A stretch of DNA of 52,232 nucleotides, taken from positions 1 to 52,232 of the forward strand of contig CAIXTV010000215.1 of NCBI GenBank assembly GCA_903922465.1, given 5' to 3'. The position numbers and the translations under genes were made by a program. Shown one piece after another: positions 17,138-26,058 of the stretch. How positions within the stretch are numbered: position 1 is the stretch's first letter; each line of letters opens with the position of its first letter. Source of the stretch: an uncultured bacterium (GTDB taxonomy: Bacteria > Bacteroidota > Bacteroidia > Bacteroidales > CAIXTV01). Below the pieces are notes generated by a model. The model worked only from the letters and a program-made list of their open reading frames with translations, was not told the origin of the DNA and made no database searches.

Positions 17138-17164
17138 AAAGTTGAACTAATTTAGTTTACTTTT
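17138..17164 (+). terminator. Weak hairpin terminator after the 243-aa gene
   Basis: AAAGT..AACTA pairs with TAGTT.ACTTT with a small bulge, followed by a short T run. Weak, but correctly placed just after the stop codon. Confidence 0.35.
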
Positions 17165-17176
17165 GAGCCCACTACC

Positions 17177-17225
17177 CAATCAATAGCCGGCATTCTGCAT
17201 TTTACAGATTGCCGACTACTGATTG
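17177..17225. repeat. Imperfect inverted repeat between genes
   Basis: The outer arms CAATCAATAG and CTACTGATTG and the inner arms GGCA and TGCC give an imperfect hairpin of about 49 bp. The sequence is of the ATCGGCAATCTGCA type that recurs between Bacteroidota genes. No function is assigned. Confidence 0.45.
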
Positions 17226-17281
17226 TTGGTTTGTGGAAATTTATTTAGCAACCTCTTTACTCAAAATAAAACTTCATTAAA

Positions 17282-17995
17282 ATGAAAAGAAACCTTCTAT
17301 TAATAAGCAACTCAACCAATTTCGGCGAAGCCTACCTAGGTTGGCCTCAAACACTTATTGCCGATTTTATTGCCGAACATAAACTTAAAAAACTCATTTT
17401 TGTGCCTTATGCAGGAGTTTCGATGAGCTATGATGTGTATTACAACAAAGTGAATGAGGTGTTTCGCAATTTTGGAGTAGAACTGAGCTCAGTGCATTCA
17501 GAAGCCAATCCATCAAAAGCAATTGATGAATCCGACGGAGTTGTAGTTGGAGGCGGAAACACTTTTCATTTGGTTTATATGTTGCATAAAACCAAAATAA
17601 TGCAAAAAATACGCGAAAAAGTGTTGGAAGGAATGCCATTTATGGGCTGGAGCGCAGGTGCCAACATTGCATGCCCCTCGCTGAAAACAACTAACGATAT
17701 GCCTATTATCGAACCCGAATCATTCGATTGTCTTAACCTAATCCCATTTCAAATTAACCCCCACTATATTGATGTGAACCCTGTTGGACATGGAGGAGAA
17801 ACCCGTCAGCAACGGATAGAGGAATTCCTTTGTGTGAATCAGCAAATGAAAGTGGTAGGCTTGCGCGAAGCAACGGCATTGTCGGTTAAAGGAAATTCGT
17901 GCAGGCTATTGGGCACACGCAACATGATGTTATTTGAACATAACAAGCCCGCCCGCGAATTGAACGCTATTGATAATTTGGACTTTTTGCTTTAG
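17282..17995 (+). CDS. pepE: Dipeptidase E (alpha-aspartyl dipeptidase, peptidase family S51)
   Basis: 237 aa, close to the ~229 aa of enterobacterial PepE. The enzyme hydrolyses dipeptides with N-terminal aspartate in the cytoplasm. The nucleophile elbow is GWSAGAN with Ser124. A downstream Asp139 (NDMPI) and His161 (INPHYI) fit the Ser-His-Asp/Glu arrangement of the family, and the GGGNTFHL motif at about 90-97 is typical. There is no signal peptide. It is flanked by an unrelated hypothetical gene and the convergent CvpA-Mla operon, so it is likely monocistronic. Confidence 0.93.
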   Translation: MKRNLLLISNSTNFGEAYLGWPQTLIADFIAEHKLKKLIFVPYAGVSMSYDVYYNKVNEVFRNFGVELSSVHSEANPSKAIDESDGVVVGGGNTFHLVYMLHKTKIMQKIREKVLEGMPFMGWSAGANIACPSLKTTNDMPIIEPESFDCLNLIPFQINPHYIDVNPVGHGGETRQQRIEEFLCVNQQMKVVGLREATALSVKGNSCRLLGTRNMMLFEHNKPARELNAIDNLDFLL

Positions 17996-18021
17996 AAAAA
18001 GTCTTTGCTGAAATAAAAAAA

Positions 18022-18534
18022 TCAGATTTCTTTTAACTTATCGGGCACTTCCTTTGCCAATTGTTTGATTTCGGGAAGCAGAAATGAGGATGCCTTATAA
18101 ATAGGATCGTAAAGATATGATTGTTGACGTTGTTTCTGATTAATTAAGGTGTGATGGGTGTCGAAAGTTTCGATTAGCATCAATATCATTCCGGTGAGTA
18201 TGGCCGCTTTTACTACCCCGAACACCAAACCTCCCAACTTGTTAAACAATCCGAGCGACAAGGATGAGGCAAGTTTGTCTAACAAACGTGAAGATAATTT
18301 TATGGCAAAATACACTGCTATGAAGGTGAGCACAATTGCCAACACTGGAATTAGTTTTCCGACAAAGCCATGCAATTGCAACTGCTCGACCACAAAACCC
18401 GAAAACCTAAAGGCTAAAAAAGCGGCTACTATAAGTGCAATGCAAGACGCCACTTCTATAATCAGGCCATTCATTAATCCTCTTATGCCAAACCATAATA
18501 AAGGAATAAAGAGCACAATGTCGATAGCTTCCAT
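18022..18534 (-). CDS. CvpA family membrane protein
   Basis: 170 aa with four predicted membrane segments: DIVLFIPLLWFGI near the start, IALIVAAFLAF, VLAIVLTFIAVYFAI and VKAAILTGMILMLI. The RGLMNGLIIE motif after the first helix is typical of the CvpA (colicin V production) family, whose members support envelope homeostasis. It is last in a three-gene minus-strand operon, 1 bp after the ATPase gene, suggesting a shared envelope role with the Mla-like transporter. Exact function is unknown. Confidence 0.88.
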   Translation of the reverse strand: MEAIDIVLFIPLLWFGIRGLMNGLIIEVASCIALIVAAFLAFRFSGFVVEQLQLHGFVGKLIPVLAIVLTFIAVYFAIKLSSRLLDKLASSLSLGLFNKLGGLVFGVVKAAILTGMILMLIETFDTHHTLINQKQRQQSYLYDPIYKASSFLLPEIKQLAKEVPDKLKEI

Positions 18535-18535
18535 A

Positions 18536-19288
18536 TTATCTTGTTTTCTTAAGAGCCCGGGTTAATTCGGTAGCATACACAAATTTATTCAGCTCTGTGT
18601 TGTCCGAATTAAGAATATTATCTTTATTTCCTTCCCACCACAATTCGCCTTTATTAATAAAGGCAATATTATCGCCAATTTCCATAACCGAATTCATATC
18701 GTGGGTGTTGATAACTGTTGTGATGCTATATTCTTGAGTTATTTCACGAATTAAATTGTCAATAACGTTAGAAGTTATCGGATCGAGGCCAGAATTTGGT
18801 TCATCGCAAAACAAATAACGTGGATTAACCGAAATGGCACGTGCAATAGCGACTCTTTTTTTCATACCCCCACTTAATTCCGATGGAAATAGTTGGTCGG
18901 TATTCTCAAGATTCACTCTTTTTAGGCAAAATTGAGCTCTTTCTCTAATTTCATCCTTAGTTTGATTGGTAAACATCGAAAGAGGAAACATAACATTCTC
19001 AATAACATTCATCGAATCGAACAAAGCACCCCCCTGAAACAACATTCCCATCTCCTGACGAATATCTTTTCGTTGTTCGAAATTCATTTCAGAGAAATTA
19101 CGCTCATTGAAAAATATTTTTCCTTTATCCACTTCAAATAAACCTACAATGCATTTCATCAAAACCGTTTTCCCCGACCCACTTTGGCCAATAATAAGAT
19201 TTGTTTTGCCTTGCTTAAACTGAATACTGACGTCTTTTAATACATCATTCCCATTAAATGATTTAAATATATGAACTGCTTCTATCAT
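18536..19288 (-). CDS. ABC transporter ATP-binding protein, Mla (phospholipid/organic solvent) type
   Basis: 250 aa. Walker A GQSGSGKT at 34-41, Q-loop MLFQGGALF at 82-90, ABC signature LSGGM at 138-142, Walker B YLFCDEP at 158-164 and H-loop in NTHDM. The GGALFDSM stretch after the Q-loop is characteristic of the MlaF/Mkl subfamily, which energises lipid transport between inner and outer membranes. It overlaps the upstream permease gene by 4 bp, a sign of translational coupling. The MCE-domain substrate-binding protein that normally completes such a system is not in this window. Confidence 0.93.
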   Translation of the reverse strand: MIEAVHIFKSFNGNDVLKDVSIQFKQGKTNLIIGQSGSGKTVLMKCIVGLFEVDKGKIFFNERNFSEMNFEQRKDIRQEMGMLFQGGALFDSMNVIENVMFPLSMFTNQTKDEIRERAQFCLKRVNLENTDQLFPSELSGGMKKRVAIARAISVNPRYLFCDEPNSGLDPITSNVIDNLIREITQEYSITTVINTHDMNSVMEIGDNIAFINKGELWWEGNKDNILNSDNTELNKFVYATELTRALKKTR

Positions 19289-20034
19289 GACAATAAGAGT
19301 TGTGTGAGTATCAGATTAAATAAAATGATGAAGATACTACTTGTGACAACTGCCTTAGTGCTGGCTTTGCCCACCTCAAGCGCACCTCCACTGATGTGAT
19401 ATCCTTTGTAACTCGAAATAGATGAAATGAGAAATGCGAAGAAAATTGTTTTAATAAGCGAATAAAAAACATCGTAAGGATGGAAATCGATCTGTAAACC
19501 ATCAATATAATTAGGAGTAGTAACAAAACCAGTCAGCACACCGGCTAACCATCCCCCAAGAATACTGAGAAACATACTCATGGTAATTAAAAAAGGATTA
19601 ATGATAACAGAAGCAACTATTTTAGGGAGAATTAAAAAGTTAGCAGAATTAATACCCATTATTTCAAGAGCATCAATTTGTTCGGTAATCCTCATCGAAC
19701 CAAGTTCAGAAGCAATACTCGACCCAACTTTACCAGCGAGAATCAGACTAATAATAGTCGGACAGAACTCTAATATCATCGACTGCCGAACAGTAAAACC
19801 TATCGACCATGTAGGCATCAAAGGACTGTCAATATTGAAAGCGGTTTGTATAGTAGCCACAGCTCCAATGAAAACAGAGATAAATGCAACTATCCATAAA
19901 GAACTAATTCCGATCTTATCAATCTCCTGAATTAGATTTACGAAAAACACTTTACGCTTTTGAGGTTTCGTAAAGACTTTCCTCAAAAGCATTATATACT
20001 CACCAAACTGATCGAAAAAAGTAATGCCTAACAT
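19285..20034 (-). CDS. MlaE-type ABC transporter permease
   Basis: 249 aa, with five or so hydrophobic segments. The conserved MlaE/YrbE features are visible: GSSIASELGSMRITEQIDAL with the following EIMGINS at about 130-150. It is the inner-membrane partner of the adjacent ATPase in retrograde or anterograde phospholipid trafficking. It is first in the operon permease-ATPase-CvpA. A TACCTTTG promoter element on the minus strand (20051-20058) lies 17 bp before the start. Confidence 0.93.
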   Translation of the reverse strand: MLGITFFDQFGEYIMLLRKVFTKPQKRKVFFVNLIQEIDKIGISSLWIVAFISVFIGAVATIQTAFNIDSPLMPTWSIGFTVRQSMILEFCPTIISLILAGKVGSSIASELGSMRITEQIDALEIMGINSANFLILPKIVASVIINPFLITMSMFLSILGGWLAGVLTGFVTTPNYIDGLQIDFHPYDVFYSLIKTIFFAFLISSISSYKGYHISGGALEVGKASTKAVVTSSIFIILFNLILTQLLLS

Positions 20035-20050
20035 ATTTATATTTCTTTTG

Positions 20051-20058
20051 CAAAGGTA
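20051..20058 (-). promoter_or_regulatory. -7 element of the mlaE-ATPase-cvpA operon
   Basis: The minus strand reads TACCTTTG, an exact TAnnTTTG match, 17 bp upstream of the permease ATG. It implies a leader of about 10 nt. Confidence 0.5.
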
Positions 20059-20152
20059 AAGATAATTGAAATCATTTATAATAATGACGACTTAAATTTC
20101 GTTTATTACAATAAGTTGTTCCTTCAAAAGGTGTTTTGTTAGGAAAAACCTT

Positions 20153-20160
20153 TAATTTTG
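20153..20160 (+). promoter_or_regulatory. -7 element before the small lipoprotein / SprT pair
   Basis: TAATTTTG matches TAnnTTTG exactly. A TTTG at 20135-20138 lies 14 bp upstream, shorter than the usual spacing. The lipoprotein ATG is 50 bp downstream. Confidence 0.45.
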
Positions 20161-20209
20161 ACCTCATAAATGCAAAACAAATTTAGGCCTTAAAAATATT
20201 CGTTTTAAC

Positions 20210-20374
20210 ATGAGAAAACTTTTATTCCTTGTTGTAGTTTTAATTTTCTTTGTGCTTTCCTCTTGTAATCCACCTCGATACGGGAGAAAAGTAAAACATA
20301 AATGCAAAGAATGCCCACGTTTTAGTCAAGTAATACATTTACCTTTAAGTCTCAAAACTATTGATATCTCCTAA
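20210..20374 (+). CDS. Tiny lipoprotein (54 aa)
   Basis: MRKLLFLVVVLIFFVLSSC followed by a short basic tail of 35 residues. The lipobox is VLSSC with the lipidated Cys at residue 19. The tail carries NPPRYGRKVKHKCKECPRFSQ-like content: basic residues, two further cysteines and an ECPRFSQ motif. A related motif (KCPAYSQ) occurs in the tiny lipoprotein at 33759-33890. It overlaps the following SprT-like gene by 14 bp. Function is unknown; the likely location is a lipid-anchored envelope protein. Confidence 0.75.
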   Translation: MRKLLFLVVVLIFFVLSSCNPPRYGRKVKHKCKECPRFSQVIHLPLSLKTIDIS

Positions 20375-20969
20375 TTTTATTGATTACTTACCAGAAGCTT
20401 CACGAAAATATATTGATGGATTATTTTCGGGCGAAAACTTACAAATCATACTAAAAAGCAGTCGTCAAACAAAACTTGGCGATTATCGGCCCCCTCAAAA
20501 GAAGCCTTATCATCGAATTTCAATCAATGCCGACTTAAATCCGTATTTGTTTTTAATGATAACAGTACACGAATTTGCTCATCTTGTAGTGTGGAAAAAA
20601 TATGGCAGAAAGGTCACCGCACATGGAATTGAATGGAAAAATATTTTCAGTGAACTAATGGCGCCTTTGCTACACGAAGAAGTTTTTCCATCTGAACTAC
20701 TACCATTATTAAATAAGTATTTCCTTAATCCAAGGGCTTCAGTTATGGGGGCGCCCTTGCTGTTTCATGCCCTGAAAAGCATTGGCCGACCAAGTCAGGA
20801 GATAATTTTATTAAAGGACATCCAAAACGACATATGGTTCACAACACCCGACACAAAGTTGTATCAACGAATTGGAATAAAAAAGAGAAGAATACTTTGC
20901 AAACAGCAAAAAAATGGCAAATTATACCTAATTCACCCTTATTGTGAAGTCGTTCCAATTCAAAAATGA
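20361..20969 (+). CDS. SprT-like zinc metalloprotease-fold protein
   Basis: 202 aa. The zincin motif HEFAH (His70, Glu71, His74) is followed by HGIEW with a third ligand candidate His88. That arrangement matches the SprT/Spartan family. The only workable start is TTG at 20361, since there is no ATG before the motif. It lies inside the 3' end of the small lipoprotein gene, so translation is probably coupled. No signal peptide, so the protein is cytoplasmic. The C-terminal part carries VMGAPLLFHAL and several basic residues. In eukaryotes Spartan cleaves DNA-protein crosslinks; the bacterial role is not established. Confidence 0.82.
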   Translation: MISPNFIDYLPEASRKYIDGLFSGENLQIILKSSRQTKLGDYRPPQKKPYHRISINADLNPYLFLMITVHEFAHLVVWKKYGRKVTAHGIEWKNIFSELMAPLLHEEVFPSELLPLLNKYFLNPRASVMGAPLLFHALKSIGRPSQEIILLKDIQNDIWFTTPDTKLYQRIGIKKRRILCKQQKNGKLYLIHPYCEVVPIQK

Positions 20970-21058
20970 TAAACTTTTAAACCCAAATATCATCACTTTT
21001 TAGCGTAAATGCATTTCATACAATAATAATTCATATTTTTATCGGAAATTTAGCAACT

Positions 21059-22144
21059 ATGAACACAAACAACTATTGCATAATAATGGCAGGCGGAGTA
21101 GGAACTCGCTTTTGGCCGATGAGCCGCTCAGGACATCCAAAACAATTTATTGATATTCTTGGAACAGGAGAATCATTGCTGCAACAAACAGTAAAGCGAT
21201 TCTATAGCGTTTGCCCCCCCGAAAACATTTATATCGTAACTAATGAAATCTATTATTCATTAGTCAAAGAGCAAATAAAAGGGATTAATGATAATCAGAT
21301 TCTATTGGAACCAGCAAGGAGAAACACAGCTCCATGTATAGCCTATGCTGCTTATAAAATAAAAGACATCAATCCAAATGCAAATATTGTTGTAGCGCCT
21401 TCCGATCATATTATTTTAAAAGAAGATAACTTTACAGAAGTAATACAGGCCGGATTAGCTGCAAGTAAAAAGCATAAATGGCTTCTAACACTTGGCATCA
21501 CACCAAGCCGCCCCGATACAGGTTATGGATATATACAGTTCGATGATGCCAAAACCCATGAATTTGGAATAAATAAAGTGAAAACATTTACAGAGAAGCC
21601 TGTTCTGGAAATGGCACAGCAGTTTTTACAAAGTGGAGACTTTTTGTGGAATGCAGGCATCTTCATTTGGTCTCTTACATCTATATTAGAAGCTTTAGAG
21701 AAACAACTTCCTGAAATTAGTTCCTTATTTAAAGCCGGAAGTGGGAAATATAATACTCCAGATGAACAGGAATTCATTAAAGAAACCTATGCTGTTTGTA
21801 AAAGCATCTCAATTGATTATGGTGTTATGGAAAAAGCACAAAATGTTTATGTAATGGCAGCTGATTTCGGATGGTCTGATCTTGGAACATGGCGTTCGCT
21901 TTATGAAATTCGCGAAAAAACGGTCGATGGCAATGCAATTGTTGGGAAAAATATTATGCTTTATAATACAAAAAACTGCATTATTAATATGCCAAAAGAA
22001 AAACTTGTTGTTATCGAGGGTCTCGAGGATTATATTGTTGTAGAAAATGATAACATTTTACTGATTTGTAAAAAAACAGATGAACAACTCATTCGTCAAT
22101 TTGTAAATGATGTTACAGTTGAAAAGGGAGATAAATTTGTGTAG
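21059..22144 (+). CDS. manC: Mannose-1-phosphate guanylyltransferase (GDP-mannose pyrophosphorylase)
   Basis: 361 aa. The enzyme makes GDP-mannose from mannose-1-phosphate and GTP for glycan synthesis in the cytoplasm. Nucleotide-binding signature MAGGVGTRFWPMSR at 10-23, followed by HPKQF. VAPSDHII and the sugar-site FTEKP are also present, and WNAGIFIW and DFGWSDLGTW are typical of the family. The protein ends after the left-handed helix domain and lacks the C-terminal phosphomannose isomerase cupin found in bifunctional ManC/AlgA enzymes. It is followed by a strong bidirectional terminator. Confidence 0.93.
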   Translation: MNTNNYCIIMAGGVGTRFWPMSRSGHPKQFIDILGTGESLLQQTVKRFYSVCPPENIYIVTNEIYYSLVKEQIKGINDNQILLEPARRNTAPCIAYAAYKIKDINPNANIVVAPSDHIILKEDNFTEVIQAGLAASKKHKWLLTLGITPSRPDTGYGYIQFDDAKTHEFGINKVKTFTEKPVLEMAQQFLQSGDFLWNAGIFIWSLTSILEALEKQLPEISSLFKAGSGKYNTPDEQEFIKETYAVCKSISIDYGVMEKAQNVYVMAADFGWSDLGTWRSLYEIREKTVDGNAIVGKNIMLYNTKNCIINMPKEKLVVIEGLEDYIVVENDNILLICKKTDEQLIRQFVNDVTVEKGDKFV

Positions 22145-22194
22145 ACTCAATTATGAATAGAGCATAAAAAAAATAGTCAACAGCAGGAAAATAA

Positions 22195-22239
22195 AATAGC
22201 CCCTGTCATCAATTAAATTGTTGACAGGGGCTATTTTTT
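22195..22239. terminator. Bidirectional terminator between manC and the zinc-ribbon gene
   Basis: TAGCCCCTGTCA pairs with TGACAGGGGCTA, extended by flanking AAT/ATT pairs, with T runs on both sides when read from either strand. The two flanking genes converge, so it serves both. Confidence 0.88.
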
Positions 22240-22272
22240 GAATTATCTTTTAGATATAGGGGAAAACGAACT

Positions 22273-23283
22273 TTAGATAGTAGAGGCTTTTTCAGCAATT
22301 TCGTTATCGACTAAAATTCTTCCACAATATTCACAAACAATAATTTTTTTATGCATACGTATGTCAAGTTGACGTTGAGGAGGGATTTTGCTAAAGCAAC
22401 CTCCGCATGCATCACGTTCAACCTGAACAACGGCTAAGCCATTACGTGCATTGTTGCGAATTCGATAATAAGCAGTTAATAATCTTTCTTCAAAATATTG
22501 TTGATTAGATTTTGATTTATTTAAAAGATGCTGTTCATCTTTATTAGTTTCAGCAATAATGTCTTCAAGTTCTGCTTTTTTGATTTCTAATTCATCTTTT
22601 CTCTCTTTCAAATCTGTTTGAGCAGTGTCAATTTCTGAATTCTTCATATCCAAAGCAAGACTAAATTCACGAATACGTTTTTCGGAAAGTTGAATTTCTA
22701 AATCCTGATATTCTATTTCTTTAGTTATTGCATCATATTCACGATTGTTGCGAACTTTCATTTGCTGCTCTTCGTATTTTTTCATTAACGCTTTACTGTC
22801 TTTTATGGCAGTTTGCTTTTCAGCAAGAGCAACATTTAAAGTTTCGATTTCGGTAATATAATTTTCAATACGGGTTTCTAAACCAGCAACTTCATCTTCA
22901 AGATCGCTAACTTCAAGTGGTAATTCACCTCTAACAATTTTTATTTTATCAATTTGAGAATCGATAAGTTGTAAAGTGTAAAGTGCAACCAATTTCTTCT
23001 CAATGGTGATATCCTTGTTGTCATCATCATTTTTTTTGGTTATTACAATTACCGGTTCATCTTCTTGAGATTGAATAACTTCTTCTACAGGAGTAGTTTC
23101 TTGAGCTTCTTCATTTATCTCATTGGTGACTTCTATTGTTTCTTCGACTTTTTCTGTGATCTTCTTATCAACTTTACTTTCAGCTTTTTCAACTTTAGTT
23201 TTTGTTGATACTTCAGCTTTGGCTGATTTCTTTGAAGGCTTCTCAGTAGATTTTTTTTCTGGTTTGGCAGTGGTTTTTGCCAT
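22273..23283 (-). CDS. C4-type zinc-ribbon coiled-coil protein (zf-RING_7 family)
   Basis: 336 aa. Residues 1-~95 form a Lys/Glu/Thr-rich, low-complexity tail (KPEKKSTEKPSKKSAKAE...), probably disordered. About 110-275 is a long coiled coil. The C-terminus has the zinc ribbon: ACGGCFSKIPPQ and VCEYCGRILV supply two CxxC pairs. Members of this family have been linked to RNA or ribosome-associated regulation in other bacteria, but a role here is not shown. The acidic/basic N-terminal tail is longer than in typical members (~240 aa). It is followed on the same strand by nothing close; upstream, 30 bp away, is the Nif3-family gene, probably in one operon. Confidence 0.87.
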   Translation of the reverse strand: MAKTTAKPEKKSTEKPSKKSAKAEVSTKTKVEKAESKVDKKITEKVEETIEVTNEINEEAQETTPVEEVIQSQEDEPVIVITKKNDDDNKDITIEKKLVALYTLQLIDSQIDKIKIVRGELPLEVSDLEDEVAGLETRIENYITEIETLNVALAEKQTAIKDSKALMKKYEEQQMKVRNNREYDAITKEIEYQDLEIQLSEKRIREFSLALDMKNSEIDTAQTDLKERKDELEIKKAELEDIIAETNKDEQHLLNKSKSNQQYFEERLLTAYYRIRNNARNGLAVVQVERDACGGCFSKIPPQRQLDIRMHKKIIVCEYCGRILVDNEIAEKASTI

Positions 23284-23312
23284 AATGCTATTGTTTTAAA
23301 TTAAAAAATCAA

Positions 23313-24410
23313 TTAAATAAAATATTTCACCAGGTTATTATCCTGCTCCGAAATTTGGGTTGCAAAGGTAGGAAATTTTTTCTTTAAAATATCACATAAT
23401 AAGAGTTTTGTATATTGTTCTGTTTCAAAGTGTCCGGCATCTATTAAAATGAGCTCTTCTGTATGGTCTCCAAATGAGTGATACTTTATATCTGAGGTAA
23501 TAAAAACATCTGCATTTTTGGCAATGGCTTCTTTTATTAAAAACGCTCCGCTACCACCACAAATAGCTATTTTTTTTACTTCTTTTTCTATTGGCCCTGA
23601 GAAACGAAGCACAGGAGTATGGAGAGTTTTTTGAAGAATTTTCATAAAAGAATCGGCTGGTATACTTTTATTTAGTTCACCTAACATTCCTGCCCCAACT
23701 TCATTAAATGAATTTTGCAGAGAATAAATGTCATAAGCTACTTCTTCATATGGATGGGCATTTAAAAGTGCTTGAAGCACATCTTTTTCTAGATAATTAG
23801 GGTAAACGGTTTCAATCCTGATTTCTTTTTCATGATGCAATTCACCCAATGAACCTACGAAAGGGTTAGCCCCTTCATTAGCCCTAAAAGTGCCTTCTGT
23901 TAACGTATTTGAACTACAAGAGTCATAATTACCGATATTTCCTGCACCTGCTGAAAAGATAGCGATACGGACTTTTTCTGCATAGGCTAGGGGACAAAAT
24001 GTTACTAATTTTCGTAATACTCCAGAAACTGGCTTAAGTATACTTAAATTTATAAGCCCTATTTTTTCAGCCAACATATTATTTACACCATTTTTGATAT
24101 TATCGAAATGGGTATGGGCTGAATAAATAACAATATCGTTTTTTATGGCCTTATGAACTATTTTTTCAATATAAGTCCTGCCTGTAATCTTTTTTATTCC
24201 ATTAAAAAGTAGTGGATGATGCGAAATAATCATATCACAGCCTTTTTGAATGGCTTCATCAATTATATTTGTTGTAATATCAAGGCAAATTAAGGCGCAT
24301 TTCACCTGTGTTTCAGGATTTCCTATTTGTAAACCACTATTGTCATATGACTCTTGCAAGCTTAAAGGAGCATATGTCTCTAACAAATCACTTATCTCTT
24401 TTACTATCAT
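23313..24410 (-). CDS. Nif3-like dinuclear metal-centre protein (YqfO/YbgI family)
   Basis: 365 aa from the ATG at 24410 (MIVKEISDLLETYAP); a start 10 codons earlier is possible in frame but would lie inside the promoter. Family motifs: QESYDNSGLQIG, ALICLDIT, DMIISHHPLLF and YSAHTHFD at the N-terminal half, and DAGHFETE near the C-terminus, which together supply the His/Asp/Glu metal ligands. The insertion between the halves (about 130-230) is of the CutA-like PII type found in the long forms. These proteins form hexameric rings; they are annotated as GTP cyclohydrolase 1 type 2 homologues, but the true reaction is unsettled. Confidence 0.9.
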   Translation of the reverse strand: MIVKEISDLLETYAPLSLQESYDNSGLQIGNPETQVKCALICLDITTNIIDEAIQKGCDMIISHHPLLFNGIKKITGRTYIEKIVHKAIKNDIVIYSAHTHFDNIKNGVNNMLAEKIGLINLSILKPVSGVLRKLVTFCPLAYAEKVRIAIFSAGAGNIGNYDSCSSNTLTEGTFRANEGANPFVGSLGELHHEKEIRIETVYPNYLEKDVLQALLNAHPYEEVAYDIYSLQNSFNEVGAGMLGELNKSIPADSFMKILQKTLHTPVLRFSGPIEKEVKKIAICGGSGAFLIKEAIAKNADVFITSDIKYHSFGDHTEELILIDAGHFETEQYTKLLLCDILKKKFPTFATQISEQDNNLVKYFI

Positions 24411-24437
24411 AATTAAAAAGAATTTCAACTTTGCTTG

Positions 24438-24445
24438 CAAATATA
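24438..24445 (-). promoter_or_regulatory. -7 element of the Nif3/zinc-ribbon operon
   Basis: The minus strand reads TATATTTG, an exact TAnnTTTG match, 28 bp before the ATG at 24410. This supports the downstream start for the Nif3-family gene. Confidence 0.5.
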
Positions 24446-24479
24446 ATAATTCCTCTTATTTTTACCGAAAATATTCGTA

Positions 24480-24731
24480 ATGATTTCACTCGATCGTTTT
24501 ATTTTATTAAGTTTAGCCGAACGTCTACAATATGTTTTTAAGCATGGGAGCGTATTATTTAATAAGACCGATAAGCATCACACCATTAAACTATATTTGG
24601 TAGATAACTTATATGTAGAGGTATGGTTTCATATTGTGAAAAATAAAATAGAGAAAGTGGTAGCCTTAAACGATGAGCAGGTTTTGATACATTACGGCGA
24701 ATTAATTGACATAAGCGGATTTCTCAATTAA
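24480..24731 (+). CDS. Small conserved hypothetical protein (83 aa)
   Basis: No known domain is recognised. The sequence is a compact mix of helix (SLAERLQYVFKHGS) and beta strands (HTIKLYLVDNLYVEVWFHI). It has no signal peptide or membrane segment. It lies 4 bp before queA on the same strand, so it is probably co-transcribed, and it is divergent from the Nif3-family operon. Small ORFs of this size are common beside housekeeping genes in Bacteroidota. Confidence 0.7.
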   Translation: MISLDRFILLSLAERLQYVFKHGSVLFNKTDKHHTIKLYLVDNLYVEVWFHIVKNKIEKVVALNDEQVLIHYGELIDISGFLN

Positions 24732-24735
24732 TTCG

Positions 24736-25968
24736 ATGCCTGATTTTTCTATTAATATATTAGAGTTTGATTACAATCTTCCAACAAACAAGATTGCAGA
24801 ACACCCTTTAGCTGAAAGGCATAATTCAAAGCTGCTGATTTTAGATGAAAGTGGGGAAATAAAACAAGATCTTTTTAAGCACATTTCTGATTTTTTTCCC
24901 GAAAACTCATTACTTGTATTCAACAATACAAGGGTAATGTATGCCCGGATTTTGTTTCAAAAGGAAAATTCTGGAGCGCGCATTGAGATATTTTGTCTCG
25001 AGCCCGTTGCCCCAACATCTGAAATATCTACTGCTTTCAATCAAACTGCCAGTTGTAAATGGAAATGTTTAGTTGGAAACCTGAAGAAATGGAAATCTGG
25101 GAAATTGTTACTTCAAATTGAATCGGAAAGTTTTAATGGAAAGTTGTGGGCAGAAAATCTGGGCGAATATGATGGCGCATGGTTGATTGAATTTTCCTGG
25201 TCTCCTTCCGAAATTCCTTTTTCTCATATACTCGAAGAAACAGGAAAAATCCCTTTACCTCCTTATATTAAAAGAGAAACAGAAGAGGAAGACACCATAA
25301 GATACCAAACCATCTATGCTGAGCCCTTGGGTTCCGTGGCGGCACCAACAGCAGGATTGCATTTTACAGACGAAGTAATGGATTCGCTTAAGTGCAAAAA
25401 CTTCAATGCCGCATATTTGACTTTGCATGTTGGAGCAGGAACATTTAAGCCCGTTGATTCAGAAGAGGTATCAGAGCATATTATGCATTCTGAAAATATC
25501 ATCATTACCAGAGAATGGGTTGAATCGATTTTGCAAAACATTGAAAATCCAATTATCGCAGTTGGCACTACCTCGGTTAGGACATTAGAAAGTGTGTATT
25601 GGATAGGTTATCAGCTTCATCAGGGAGACAAATTAGAGTATCCTTATCGCTTAGAACAGTGGTTTCCATATTCTGCTATTAAAGATGTTTCTCCGAAAAA
25701 GGCTTTTGAAGCTATTCTTACTGAAATGAATAACCGAGGGTGTAATGTTTTAAATGCTTATACCCAATTAATCATCATTCCATCTTATCAATATAGAGTT
25801 GTGAAGGGAATGATTACCAATTTTCACCAACCACGCAGCACATTATTATTATTGGTTTCTGCTTTTATTGGAGACAAATGGAAAGAAGTGTATCAATATG
25901 CTTTAGAAAACAATTTCAGGTTTTTAAGCTATGGAGATGCTTGTCTTTTTACTTACAAAAAGAAATAA
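24736..25968 (+). CDS. queA: S-adenosylmethionine:tRNA ribosyltransferase-isomerase
   Basis: 410 aa. The enzyme transfers and isomerises the ribosyl part of SAM onto 7-aminomethyl-7-deazaguanine in tRNA, giving epoxyqueuosine. Family signatures: FDYNLPTNKIAEHPL at the start, LLVFNNTRVMYARI, PLPPYIKR, SVAAPTAGLHFT, LHVGAGTFKPV and ITNFHQPRSTLLLLVSAFIG. At 410 residues it is longer than the ~350 aa of proteobacterial QueA, with extra sequence around residues 95-125 and 280-320. No other queuosine gene is in the window. Confidence 0.95.
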   Translation: MPDFSINILEFDYNLPTNKIAEHPLAERHNSKLLILDESGEIKQDLFKHISDFFPENSLLVFNNTRVMYARILFQKENSGARIEIFCLEPVAPTSEISTAFNQTASCKWKCLVGNLKKWKSGKLLLQIESESFNGKLWAENLGEYDGAWLIEFSWSPSEIPFSHILEETGKIPLPPYIKRETEEEDTIRYQTIYAEPLGSVAAPTAGLHFTDEVMDSLKCKNFNAAYLTLHVGAGTFKPVDSEEVSEHIMHSENIIITREWVESILQNIENPIIAVGTTSVRTLESVYWIGYQLHQGDKLEYPYRLEQWFPYSAIKDVSPKKAFEAILTEMNNRGCNVLNAYTQLIIIPSYQYRVVKGMITNFHQPRSTLLLLVSAFIGDKWKEVYQYALENNFRFLSYGDACLFTYKKK

Positions 25969-26058
25969 TAAGACGTCAAAATAGTTAATCAATTTGATTA
26001 GCGATATATTTTGTAACTTTATGCGCTTATTTATCGTCTTAGATTAAAAATTAATATC

